Source of the DNA: CAYGZM01 sp964354365 | GTDB lineage: Bacteria > Planctomycetota > Phycisphaerae > Sedimentisphaerales > Anaerobacaceae | Direction: 5' to 3' | DNA length: 55,098 nt | NCBI GenBank assembly: GCA_964354365.1 | Contig: CAYGZM010000010.1 | Coordinates: 1-55,098, forward strand | Shown here: in pieces, positions 45,302 to 54,076 of the stretch | Layout of the letters: the number at the start of each line of letters is the position of its first letter | Numbering within the stretch: the first letter of the stretch is position 1 | The notes under the pieces: generated by a model | Database searches by the model: none | Seen by the model: only the letters and a program-made list of their open reading frames with translations | What the model was told of the DNA's origin: nothing | Translations under genes and position numbers: made by a program

Positions 45302-47377
45302 TCAGACTTGTCTCGGTGCTGCTCGGCTCATTCCTGTTGGCCCCATACGTTGAACCACTGATTGATCTATGGCTTGCCTGATCTGGTCGATTGAACTGCC
45401 CACAAAGCATCTCTTGTATTCGTTTCTATTTGCCTTCCCTATGTCAAACGCGCCCTCACCTTGGGCAAGGCCGTAGTATTTGTCGGCGCAGTATATGATG
45501 TTGTAACCTTCGTATCCCCCCTCCACCAGCACCGGCTCGTCGTGCTCTGCGGCGCACTGGTCTATTATGCCCTGCACTTCGTCAAGGGTCCTGCCCAGAA
45601 AGCATCTGCTGTACCTGTCGCGTTTGAATTTCTCTATGTCAAACGCGCCCTCGCATTGCGCAAGGCCGTAGTAGCTGCCGTTGAACTTCACTATATTGTA
45701 GTCCTTATAATTCTCCTGAACCAAACGCGGCTGTTCCGCCTCAGCATCGGCTTCAAGAGTGTTTCTTTGCTCTGTGTCCAGCCGTCCTCTCGTCTGATAG
45801 TCAGCAGACAGAACAATCCCCCAGTCCCTATGTACCGTGCCTTCAACAATATGCTTAAGGCTTTTGGTGAAATACTCCTCAGCCTGGCCAACGTTATAGA
45901 TTTCGGAATCCCGAAACTCCCGAATCGTTTTCTCAAACCCATCTTTTTTTCCCAATGCAAGGGCCGTTTTCTCCACAAGCTCGTCGATGTCGATCGCGAT
46001 ATAGCCGATCTTCGCTCGGTCCTCGAAATACCTGACGTTGTTAAAGGCTTTTTCGACCGTACTCTCATTGTGCGAAAAGAAGATTACAGGTCGCAGCGTC
46101 GTAAACGCGTAAGTGAACGCCGTCCCCGACATATCCGTTACCATAACCGCCGACCTGCAATAGTTCCCCATATAAAAGCTTGCATTGGAATCCAGAACAA
46201 ACCGCTCGTTATCGCGAAATCGCTTTTCTATATTCGCCACATACTCTGTATCAAGCGTATGCGGATGGGGCCGGAAGATTATCCTGTAATCCGGGAAATT
46301 GGCCAGCAGGGCCCTCACTATATCCTCACCGTACTCGGGCAGCGAAACGTAGTTCTCAAATTCGTCGCCACAGACCGTAGGAGCGTAAATGATACTGTTC
46401 ACTGGTATTTTTGTCTTGTGAGCCTCAAAGAAATGAAGGTTGCGGTCAAGCTTAATATACCCTCCGGGAATTCGCCATAGCGGTCTCGACCTTGTACACC
46501 TGTCCACTGCTACATGAGTTCTGCCCATAAGCGCCCTGCAGGGCAGAAAAGTGTAGTCGAGTTCGTCCAGCAATGGCGAGACGCGTTGCGGCTTGCCGGA
46601 ATCCGTTTCCGGTTTGCAGGGTGCCTCGTCTTTGCCACTCGGAGAATCGTATATGTCATGAACAAACAGAACCTTCTTCGACCTTTTCGGGAGGCCTCCC
46701 ATCAGAGACGGGTACACAAAAACATCGACAAAATCTAATCGCTGCACCAGGTCATGACCGGCATAATATGAGTGTGGTTGTTTTTCGTACTCGTCGTCTC
46801 GTATCACGCCGAAAAGGAAGATGACATTGTAGCCCTTCTCGCGGATCTTCTCATACATGCCCCTACTGCCGAGATTGGACCTGTACGCCTTGCTCGGGTA
46901 ATATATGGCAAGCGTTTTCTTCTCGGGGTCAATGTCCTTCTTTATCTTCTCGATTTGATAATCCGCGAGAGTTCCGATCATATCGCGCGCACTCTCAGGG
47001 TAACGCTCAAGCAAACATCTCAAATACTCGTTCGGCTGCGTCTTACTATTGAACGACAGGGCATCGAGAAGCTCCTCCGTATCGCAGGACCAGAGTATTG
47101 AGTCCTCAACAAGGAAATTCCTCGCTACGCCTATTCCGGCCAGCTTATCTTTAGCACGCCGGCAGAAACGGGTATTGTCCGCTGCGAAAACGACCGGGCA
47201 ACCCATTGATGCGATTTCCTTTGCACTGTTATCGGTGAATTTGAAAACACAGATGCCGCCAGGCGCTTCTTCGCCTCTCTGGCCGACAAAATAGAGTACG
47301 TCAAAGCCGTACTTCTTGAAGAAGCTGCAACAACTTGCAGCCGCCTGGCCGTCCCCTATGATGACCACCTGCTTCAC
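45302..47377 (-). CDS. CDP-glycerol glycerophosphotransferase-like protein with two YNI/YYG modules
   Basis: A 691-residue protein, paralogous to its downstream neighbour over the first 530 residues: KVLFVHDIYDSPSG, RIPGGYIKLDRNLHFFEAH, IIFRPHPHTLDTEYV and VTDMSGTAFTYAF. The C-terminal 140 residues differ completely. They are two YNI/YYG modules (about 550-608 and 616-674), with DYNIVKFNGSYYGLAQCEGA and GYNIIYCADKYYGLAQGEGA. The GTG at 47377 is preferred as start: it has GGGGAA upstream and gives MKQVVIIGDGQ, aligned with the paralogue's MTSNKIIVFSDS. An upstream frame start at 47431 would add 18 residues. The enzyme would transfer a polyol or sugar phosphate. Confidence 0.82.
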   Translation of the reverse strand: MKQVVIIGDGQAAASCCSFFKKYGFDVLYFVGQRGEEAPGGICVFKFTDNSAKEIASMGCPVVFAADNTRFCRRAKDKLAGIGVARNFLVEDSILWSCDTEELLDALSFNSKTQPNEYLRCLLERYPESARDMIGTLADYQIEKIKKDIDPEKKTLAIYYPSKAYRSNLGSRGMYEKIREKGYNVIFLFGVIRDDEYEKQPHSYYAGHDLVQRLDFVDVFVYPSLMGGLPKRSKKVLFVHDIYDSPSGKDEAPCKPETDSGKPQRVSPLLDELDYTFLPCRALMGRTHVAVDRCTRSRPLWRIPGGYIKLDRNLHFFEAHKTKIPVNSIIYAPTVCGDEFENYVSLPEYGEDIVRALLANFPDYRIIFRPHPHTLDTEYVANIEKRFRDNERFVLDSNASFYMGNYCRSAVMVTDMSGTAFTYAFTTLRPVIFFSHNESTVEKAFNNVRYFEDRAKIGYIAIDIDELVEKTALALGKKDGFEKTIREFRDSEIYNVGQAEEYFTKSLKHIVEGTVHRDWGIVLSADYQTRGRLDTEQRNTLEADAEAEQPRLVQENYKDYNIVKFNGSYYGLAQCEGAFDIEKFKRDRYSRCFLGRTLDEVQGIIDQCAAEHDEPVLVEGGYEGYNIIYCADKYYGLAQGEGAFDIGKANRNEYKRCFVGSSIDQIRQAIDQSVVQRMGPTGMSRAAPRQV

Positions 47378-47497
47378 TTCAATTCCCCGATTGTTTTTGC
47401 TGAATATGGCTCTCTTGGCTTGAGTCCGCACGATACTCGTTACACATTACTGCACTGTTGGCGTAATTTCAATTTCTATTTGTCGGCGGCCTATCTT

Positions 47498-48626
47498 CTA
47501 CTTGGACCTCCGCCCTATAAGCTGCTTTACCTCTTCGACGGACTTGCCTACGACACAACGGTACCCTTCTGTGCCGACTTTATCAAGGTCGAGTCTTCCC
47601 TCACTTTGAGCAAGCCCGTACAGATTGTCCGCGAAGCCTATGATATTGTATCCCCTATACCCTTCCTCGATCAATATGCGCTGTTTCTCATCGCTCCCCA
47701 AGTTGGAGGGCATTCCCCTTATTCTTCGACCACCGCCAAGCGCTGTTTTTACGTCCCTTGTTCTTAATCCGATAAGTCCGATTTGCTCAGAATACCATCT
47801 TCTCCATCGTGGCGAGAGACTATCGGGACACTTAACTTCACGAATATCATCAAACCCAGCCTCTTTCAGGCCCATTCGCAGGAGAGGAACAGATGGACGT
47901 ACTTCGTTATCGAATCCCAAAGGCCACGACAAGGCATTTGGATACTTGGCAGGATTCCCATAGCTGACTGTCAAGCCTTTGTCTTTATTGACAGGAGTAT
48001 AGATGAATATGCCTTTTGCTGAGTGATCGCATAAGAATGCGAGATGGTAAAGCGGATCAGCAAGATGACACATCACTGCAATAGTCAAGGCTACATCTAC
48101 TTCAGGCATCTTGCCGTACAGCAGCCGGTGCTCAAGAGGGTTCCATTCTGCAAACCTGAATTCGCTGTTTGTATTCAATACTCTATTAAACCATTTGAAC
48201 ACTTCCGCGTTTGGGGTATAGTCAAGGCCAACACACTTCGCAGCCCCTCGCAAAGCAAGGGCATGCAGGAAGTACCCCGTGTTGCAGCCCACCTCCGCGA
48301 AAGACAAGTCTGAAATATCACCGCCAAGGTTCTCAACTATCGAATCAATGAAATACCGATATATGAATCGCAGAGTTTCGTTGCATTCGCGAAAGTGCTC
48401 CGGGTCATCGGTAAGCACTTCCCTTATTGATTTAGGCAGGTTTTCTGGGGCATCTTTCCAATAGACACGCCCCCCCCTTAGTTTCCCCATCATGAAACTT
48501 CTGACCTGCACCCGTTTCCAGTGTGTCTGTAAATATAAACGGCTGATATGCAAGCTTTCCTTGAATAATGAATTTCTTCGCCTCTTCTATTTGCTCGGGC
48601 GTAAGTTCTTTGTTTCTCAAGTCCAT
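47498..48626 (-). CDS. SAM-dependent methyltransferase with YNI/YYG module, frameshifted
   Basis: A class I methyltransferase. Motif I is LSFAEVGCNTGYFLHALAL, followed by KCVGLDYTPN and later VALTIAVMCHLADP. The last 60 residues are a YNI/YYG module (GYRGYNIIGFADNLYGLAQS). The N-terminus lies in another frame: the ATG at 48626 (GAAGG upstream) reads MDLRNKELTPEQIEEAKKF and QPFIFTDTLETGAGQKFHDG, then leaves frame at a run of seven Gs (48470-48476). Removing one G restores a 375-residue protein through KGGRVYWKDAPENLPKS. As written, translation could only start inside the later frame. This may be phase variation, a pseudogene or an assembly error. The substrate is probably a glycan. Confidence 0.78.
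48470..48476 (-). repeat. Seven-G homopolymer at a frameshift
   Basis: Seven consecutive Gs on the coding strand of the methyltransferase gene, at the exact place where the N-terminal and catalytic frames need a one-base deletion to join. Six Gs would give an intact gene. Confidence 0.8.
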
Positions 48627-48820
48627 TCCTTGGTCCTTCAACTGATTATAATCGTCCAGGTAAACGGGCTTAGATCATTGCTCGGCCCGACACCAAGATA
48701 CTGAAGTCGATGAGGAGCTTGAGCTCCTCTGCGGAGGCGGCGGCAAAAGAACGGTAAACTTCGGAACCGGCCTTTGTCCAGCAGTCAACTGCGGACGTTT
48801 TTGTAAAAAATGTTATAGGA

Positions 48821-49903
48821 TCAAAGCTTGTTGCTGCTCATTCGATACACCAAATCGAACTGATTCTGTTCGTCGCCTGCAAACTTATCCAGCCACGGCG
48901 AATAGGTCCGAACTTCAATTTTGTTTTCCCGCGGCACAAACTTCATAATCCTCAGCCAGCCGTTGCCGCCGTTGCCGCTGGGAATCGGCGGGTCCTGGTA
49001 GTTTGCCAGAATCTGATGGACCAAATTGCCGTTTACTCCCGTGCTCGTCAATCGCCCGAGCCCATCCCCAATGATGTGGCCCGACAGCACAAGGAAGATG
49101 TTCTTATGAAGTTTGACAAATTTAGCCCACATCAGTTCGCCGTCGTTTCCATCGCAGTCGTTTCCATCGGCGTCCCAGCAGCCCCACTGGTCTCCGGGGC
49201 CGACACGGGTATCATCCTCATGCATATAAGAATGTGTAAGAAAGATAACTCTTTTGTCGGGGAATTGAGAGACTACCCGATTGGCCCACCGGAGCATCGC
49301 ATCGTTGGGGCGGAACTCCAGCGAGATAATCATAAACTCCATTCCCCGCGCATCGAAAAAAACATAACGACCATCCGGGTTATTAGGGTCGCATCCGCCC
49401 CACCACGGCTTGTTCTCAAAACGGCTGACGGGGAAATACTGATTTAACTTGGCATTATCTCTGGGATCGGCGGGCGGCCTGCCGAGATTGGGAACATCGT
49501 GATTGCCCGCACAAAACGTGTAAGGAGCGACGCCGTCGAGGATGCTCATGCTCGTATTGGCCCGCTGCCATTCAACATCTGTATTGCCGTTGGTGAAATC
49601 GCCCTCGTGAAGTACAAAAACGATGTTCATAGCCTCTTTGTTATCCTTTATCCACTGTGTCTGAGAAGTGAAGATTTGGGGATAGTTCAGCGTATAGTAT
49701 TGTGTATCCGGCAGGACGATTAATGTAAATGACTCCGCTTCACCTGGACCGGCGGAGTCTCCGGCGGCAATGTCGCCGACGGTGACTGGCGCACTGTCGT
49801 TGATACCTGCCTTTCCTTCCGCAGGCGCCCTTTTCTCGCCACACCCCCAACCGATAACAAGAAGGAAAACAGCCCAAAGCAAAATCTTGTTGTTGTTTTT
49901 CAT
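48821..49903 (-). CDS. Calcineurin-like metallophosphoesterase lipoprotein
   Basis: A 360-residue exported lipoprotein with lipobox IGWGC, Cys21. The mature N-terminus is an acidic linker. The phosphoesterase motifs are in order: VLPDTQYY (D-x-H variant with Gln in place of His), HEGDFTNGN (GD), CAGNHDVPN (GNHD), LTHSYMHED and SGHIIGDGLG (GH). The family hydrolyses phosphoester bonds with a dinuclear metal centre. The domain resembles the secreted group often found with cell-wall or glycan genes. The spacer upstream (48627-48820) holds a small hairpin at 48712-48729 without a U-run. Confidence 0.87.
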   Translation of the reverse strand: MKNNNKILLWAVFLLVIGWGCGEKRAPAEGKAGINDSAPVTVGDIAAGDSAGPGEAESFTLIVLPDTQYYTLNYPQIFTSQTQWIKDNKEAMNIVFVLHEGDFTNGNTDVEWQRANTSMSILDGVAPYTFCAGNHDVPNLGRPPADPRDNAKLNQYFPVSRFENKPWWGGCDPNNPDGRYVFFDARGMEFMIISLEFRPNDAMLRWANRVVSQFPDKRVIFLTHSYMHEDDTRVGPGDQWGCWDADGNDCDGNDGELMWAKFVKLHKNIFLVLSGHIIGDGLGRLTSTGVNGNLVHQILANYQDPPIPSGNGGNGWLRIMKFVPRENKIEVRTYSPWLDKFAGDEQNQFDLVYRMSSNKL

Positions 49904-49936
49904 AACTCAGATCGCCGTCAAAATCTTGATACGTCT

Positions 49937-50722
49937 TTATTCCATCATTTCTATTTCGTAGAGTCTCAGTATATTGGCGTTTACGCCGGCGGCGATATAC
50001 AAACGATAGTATCTAAAGGAGTCGGGATTCGCACAACTGTATGCCCTTATCTCGGTTGGCTTCCAATCAGTCTGGTCTGTCCGCGCATCCAGGATCGTCC
50101 AGTCTTCGCCGTCATTTGAGCCTTCGAACCGCCAGTCTTTCGGCATTCTTCCCGTTGAATCCGTCCCATCCTTTCCGTGACTGCCGGTTTGTAGAGTATA
50201 GCCTCTTATCGTTTTTGGCTGAGTCCCAAAATCAATCTGCAACCAGTGAGGAAAAGGGCCGCCTCCCCGCGAGATGGCTACTGTTTCCCAGAAGCTATCG
50301 GCCTTGCCGTCAAAAGCGTTTGCTGAACCCAATGGACCGGTATTCACGGAGTCGGCAGTATGCAGGACCGGGCAGTCCACCGTGATCTTCACAGTATCAG
50401 TAGCCACAGCCCCCTTATTGTCGATTACCGTCAGCGTGATGATGTGCGTGCCGACATCGAGCGTGGCTGAAGGATTCGACCCGTCTGGAATTGCGCCTCC
50501 GAGGTCGTCCGACCATGTCCAGCCAATTATTGTGCCGTTCTCATCTTTGGAGCCGGACCCATCGAGTTTGACATCTTCACTGCCGTTTCTGTCCGCGTCG
50601 GACACCTTCTGGTCCGGCCCGGCATCGGCTGAAGGAGGGCTATTGGGCGAGTTATTGCCGATGCAGCCATAGCCGACTACGAAAAGAACGGCACACAATA
50701 AGAATTTAATATTAGTTTTCAT
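49937..50722 (-). CDS. Lipoprotein with PKD-like and F5/8-type C (discoidin) domains
   Basis: A 261-residue exported lipoprotein with lipobox VVGYGC, Cys20. Residues about 30-115 form a PKD/Ig-like fold (PPSADAGPDQKVSDADRN, LDGSGSKDENGTIIGWTWSD, THIITLTVIDNKGAVATDTV). Residues about 125-261 form a discoidin domain (ANAFDGKADSFWETV, FPHWLQIDFG, GYTLQTGSHGKDG, WRFEGSNDGEDWTILD, FRYYRLYIAAGVNANI). Such domains usually bind carbohydrate. Its C-terminal half is nearly the same as the end of the large membrane protein encoded next to it, at both DNA and protein level, so one was copied from the other. Confidence 0.88.
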   Translation of the reverse strand: MKTNIKFLLCAVLFVVGYGCIGNNSPNSPPSADAGPDQKVSDADRNGSEDVKLDGSGSKDENGTIIGWTWSDDLGGAIPDGSNPSATLDVGTHIITLTVIDNKGAVATDTVKITVDCPVLHTADSVNTGPLGSANAFDGKADSFWETVAISRGGGPFPHWLQIDFGTQPKTIRGYTLQTGSHGKDGTDSTGRMPKDWRFEGSNDGEDWTILDARTDQTDWKPTEIRAYSCANPDSFRYYRLYIAAGVNANILRLYEIEMME

Positions 50723-50850
50723 GGTTCAGACCTCCATAACAAAAAGACCTATTTTAGTTATCGACCTGGATGGGCATCTTGAAGACATCATCACGCATGC
50801 AAGCGCAGCCAACTGCAGGAGAAATTGCACACAACACAACAAGAACTTCT

Positions 50851-53319
50851 CTATTCCATCATTTCCAGTTCGTAGAGTCTCAATATATTAGGATGTACCC
50901 CGGCCGTAATATACAAACGATAATATTGAAACGAGCCGGGATTCGCACAACTGTATGTCCTTCTTTCATTCACCTTCCAATCAGTCTGGTCTGCTTGGGT
51001 GTCAAGGACTGTCCAATTCGAGCCGTCATTCGAACCTTCAAACCGCCAGTCTTTGGGCATTCTTCCCGTTGAGTCTCTCCCATCCTTCCCGTGACTGCCG
51101 GTTTGCAGGGCATATCTCTTTATCATTTTCTTACGACGCTCAAAATCAATTTGGAGCCAGTGAGGGAAGGGGCTACTGCCTGTCTCCCAAAAAGTATTAG
51201 TGCTACCATCAAAAGCGTTCTTTGCGGTAAAAGAACCAGTATTTGGAGAATCGGCAGATGGTGTTCCTTTGTAGCTTCCTTCAATTTGACTAATTATTTT
51301 ATAATAGTCATCCGACGCGAATGTTCCCGAATCGAATGCCCTTGTCACTTCAAATGGTCCTTGTGAGTGAGGTATGGCAAAATAGCGGCCATTCACCAGG
51401 ACGATACTAAATCCACGGTATTCGCGGACTTTCTTGATAGGTCCCTCAAGAGCCCATTCATCTCTGATTGTCTGTTGAGTCAGGTTGCCTTGAACTCTGA
51501 ACAAACGATAAGAGGCAAACAGCCTTTTCGAGAAAAAGCCGTATTCTACGCCGATATCATCAACCATATCTGGGAAAATGGGGTAAGCAATGAATCGCCC
51601 AACTAGATTATGCCTGTAAAAATATGGCGCCAATAGAAATCCTGGGTCAAAGAACGGCACACTTACGTTCAAAACGCGGGAACCCTCAAACTTCTTGGAG
51701 CATATTGGTGACTCGAGGAATCGTGGCCCGTGGAAGACCTGTTTGCCGAAGAGTCTGTTATTGTCAACGACAAGAAAGTAGAAAGGCTTTCCTTTGTTCT
51801 CATTAGTCAGAATCCACTTGCTAAACTGTTCATCCGTTCTAACCGCCCGTTTTTCCCCGTATAGCGGGGCTGTAGCCGTAAAAGACACTTCTTCCTTGTA
51901 ATCTCGAGGCTCTCGTCCCAGATTTGTGTACATATACAGGTCGAACACATGCCGGAAATTGGAAAGAACAATTCCATTGTCCAAAGCAGTTGTGAATTTT
52001 TCTGCAACTATTCTGTTATCGTTGGCCACTTTGGCAGAAAGATAAGCCCCGGATGCATAGTTGCTGACGAGGATAACAGGCAGCAATGTTGCCGAGGCGA
52101 TAAATACGTACCGTAGAGAATTCCAACGTATCGCTTCGTATGCGTCAAATATGATTCTAAATACCAACAAAACCAATGCCGCCAAAAAATAGCATAGGTG
52201 AACGTCAGATACAAATATCGGACCAAGAACAATAAGTCCGGCGAAGAGCATACTCACCAGTAATGGATAGTTTTTTGCATAGTACAAAGCCATAACAACG
52301 ATTACAGCCCCTATTGCTATATTTACATTAATTGTTAAAAGAAAAACAGATAGCCCGATACCCGCAAGCCAGGCATAATTACGTTTAACTAATACTAAGT
52401 AAATAAATGCTATAACTGAAAAGATAATTAGGTATGGAGAGACGGAAAAGAAGATGGCGGAGAAGATTGGCTGTCGATATATTTCCAAGTACGATACCAC
52501 TTTGTTCAAAATAAACCCCACGCCACCTTGGTTGGCCATACTACTTACATCATATCCTCTTACAAGTAAAGTGCTTGAGAAAGTCCGAGTTATTTGTGCC
52601 AAATCCCACGTTATTATGAAAGCATTTCCAATGACTAAGAATCCGGCCAACATCGCAAAAAGCATTGAAATGGCCGCAAGTTTCCATTCCCTTCTTAACA
52701 GATTGAAACCGCCACATATACCAATGCCGACCGCTGCAATCAAAAGAGCTTCAGCATAAAGGCCAAATACGAATATGCTTAAAGCAGAACAAACCAACCA
52801 AAGCAGTCTTCTCGATGTGACATACCGATAGTAGAAGATGGCGGATAAATATATTCCGCTGATAACAAAAAACTGGGAGACCAAAACCACATTTCCCATT
52901 GCTACAATTGGAATACAGCCGAAAAACCAAACCGTTGAACACGCTGCAACGTGCCTGCATATCGAGATCGACTCTGCAAATTTAAGCAAAACATAACTGA
53001 GAAATCCGGCGGTCAGAGCATTAAGAACATCCGGGAAAAATGAAATAGACTTAGACAAATGAGTGCTTACAAATGTGTGGGTGGTTCGCATTGGACGAAA
53101 TAGGCGCTTGCTTTCAGCGCGTGGTGGATTAGTGAACACGCTACCAACAAATGCCAAAACACCGCTCGTATCCTTTGATCCTATTGTTTGCCACGCGTTT
53201 ATATGGTTTACTGAATCATCTAATCCATACATAAATGTTAGGTTCGATACAAGGTAGAAGATGGCTATAGAAGCCGAGATTAATACCTTATAATGTGTAA
53301 GAAAGATTCTTGCTCGCAA
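50851..53319 (-). CDS. Multi-pass membrane protein with YNI/YYG module and discoidin domain
   Basis: An 822-residue protein with a TTG start (GGGAGA upstream). Residues 1-440 hold about eleven hydrophobic segments, the layout of an O-antigen-type membrane glycosyltransferase or polymerase. The first loop has GLDDSVNHINAW with an Asp pair. Residues about 440-625 are soluble. Residues 628-682 carry a divergent YNI/YYG module (REYRGFSIVLVNGRYFAIPH). Residues 683-822 are a discoidin domain (FWETGSSPFPHWLQIDFE; WRFEGSNDGSNWTVLD), nearly identical to the neighbouring lipoprotein. The membrane part is visibly AT-richer than the rest of the locus, with different codon use, which suggests acquisition. 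The reaction is not known. Confidence 0.75.
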   Translation of the reverse strand: MRARIFLTHYKVLISASIAIFYLVSNLTFMYGLDDSVNHINAWQTIGSKDTSGVLAFVGSVFTNPPRAESKRLFRPMRTTHTFVSTHLSKSISFFPDVLNALTAGFLSYVLLKFAESISICRHVAACSTVWFFGCIPIVAMGNVVLVSQFFVISGIYLSAIFYYRYVTSRRLLWLVCSALSIFVFGLYAEALLIAAVGIGICGGFNLLRREWKLAAISMLFAMLAGFLVIGNAFIITWDLAQITRTFSSTLLVRGYDVSSMANQGGVGFILNKVVSYLEIYRQPIFSAIFFSVSPYLIIFSVIAFIYLVLVKRNYAWLAGIGLSVFLLTINVNIAIGAVIVVMALYYAKNYPLLVSMLFAGLIVLGPIFVSDVHLCYFLAALVLLVFRIIFDAYEAIRWNSLRYVFIASATLLPVILVSNYASGAYLSAKVANDNRIVAEKFTTALDNGIVLSNFRHVFDLYMYTNLGREPRDYKEEVSFTATAPLYGEKRAVRTDEQFSKWILTNENKGKPFYFLVVDNNRLFGKQVFHGPRFLESPICSKKFEGSRVLNVSVPFFDPGFLLAPYFYRHNLVGRFIAYPIFPDMVDDIGVEYGFFSKRLFASYRLFRVQGNLTQQTIRDEWALEGPIKKVREYRGFSIVLVNGRYFAIPHSQGPFEVTRAFDSGTFASDDYYKIISQIEGSYKGTPSADSPNTGSFTAKNAFDGSTNTFWETGSSPFPHWLQIDFERRKKMIKRYALQTGSHGKDGRDSTGRMPKDWRFEGSNDGSNWTVLDTQADQTDWKVNERRTYSCANPGSFQYYRLYITAGVHPNILRLYELEMME

Positions 53320-53349
53320 TTTTTATCTCCCGAAGCCACAACTTTACTA

Positions 53350-54054
53350 TCAACGCCAAAAGAATGTTTCTCTGAAAAACTGAAGATAATAAGCAGCGCC
53401 CCATTTCAATATCTTGAGCTTTCTTTCGCCTGTTATTCGCGCAGGTTCATCACCGGGAATTTCAGCCACTTTTAGTTTTCTCTTGGCGGCTCGAACTGAG
53501 AGAAGGGGCTCCCAGCTTATTTTGGTGCGAAATAATTTCTCCGCCAGCGCATAGCCTGCTTCCTTATCCAGCTCTAAGTCGTAAATCACCTGAGTCTTGT
53601 AGGCGCGGAAAATAACCATGGCGTCGGTGTAGTGACCGCCATGAAGAAGATTCACCGTTTTCGTAAAAAACCAGTTGCCGAATCCTGTAAGGATGTCGTC
53701 GTCCTCGCTTCTGGCCCCATCGAGATAGCGGGAGGCTATGACCATATCATAACCTTCTCTCATTTTGTTTACCAATTCAGGAATCAATTCCGGTATGCTG
53801 TTCCCGTCGGGGCTGAATGTGACGACAACGTCTCCTTCAATTAAAGGCAGAGCTTCGATATAGGCGTGCCTGAACCCCTTTTGCTTTTGTACGTAAACAT
53901 CATAACCAGTTTCTTTCGCATATTCAACTGTCCCGTCCGTAGAACCGCCGTCAAGAACAAGCAACTGGTCATACCACTCTTTCTTGATGCGAGGCATAAT
54001 TTGTTGCATGCCTTCTTTTTCATTGAGAGTGAGCACGAGAAGAGTGACTTTCAT
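53350..54054 (-). CDS. GT2 glycosyltransferase, DPM1-like
   Basis: A 234-residue GT-A fold enzyme. Seen: MKVTLLVLTLNEKEGMQQIM, LLVLDGGSTDGTVEYAKETG, a D-x-D-like DGNSIPELIPE preceded by VVVTFSP, and MVIASRYLDGARSEDDDILT. The short length and the ASRY motif match dolichyl-/polyprenyl-phosphate mannose or glucose synthases. It would charge polyprenyl phosphate with a sugar for use by GT39-like membrane transferases, which fits the two large membrane proteins here. There is no C-terminal membrane segment. It lies 30 bp upstream of the multi-pass gene. Confidence 0.85.
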   Translation of the reverse strand: MKVTLLVLTLNEKEGMQQIMPRIKKEWYDQLLVLDGGSTDGTVEYAKETGYDVYVQKQKGFRHAYIEALPLIEGDVVVTFSPDGNSIPELIPELVNKMREGYDMVIASRYLDGARSEDDDILTGFGNWFFTKTVNLLHGGHYTDAMVIFRAYKTQVIYDLELDKEAGYALAEKLFRTKISWEPLLSVRAAKRKLKVAEIPGDEPARITGERKLKILKWGAAYYLQFFRETFFWR

Positions 54055-54076
54055 ATTGTCCTGTCCCCGACTGTTA

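Noticed and set aside
45461..46480. Plus-strand frame of 339 codons opposite the TagF-like gene
   Set aside because: Complement of a conserved coding region with clear motifs. No own signals.
48712..48729. Terminator upstream of the methyltransferase
   Set aside because: The 7-bp stem with TTGA loop is perfect, but no T-run follows on either strand. It may be a chance palindrome.
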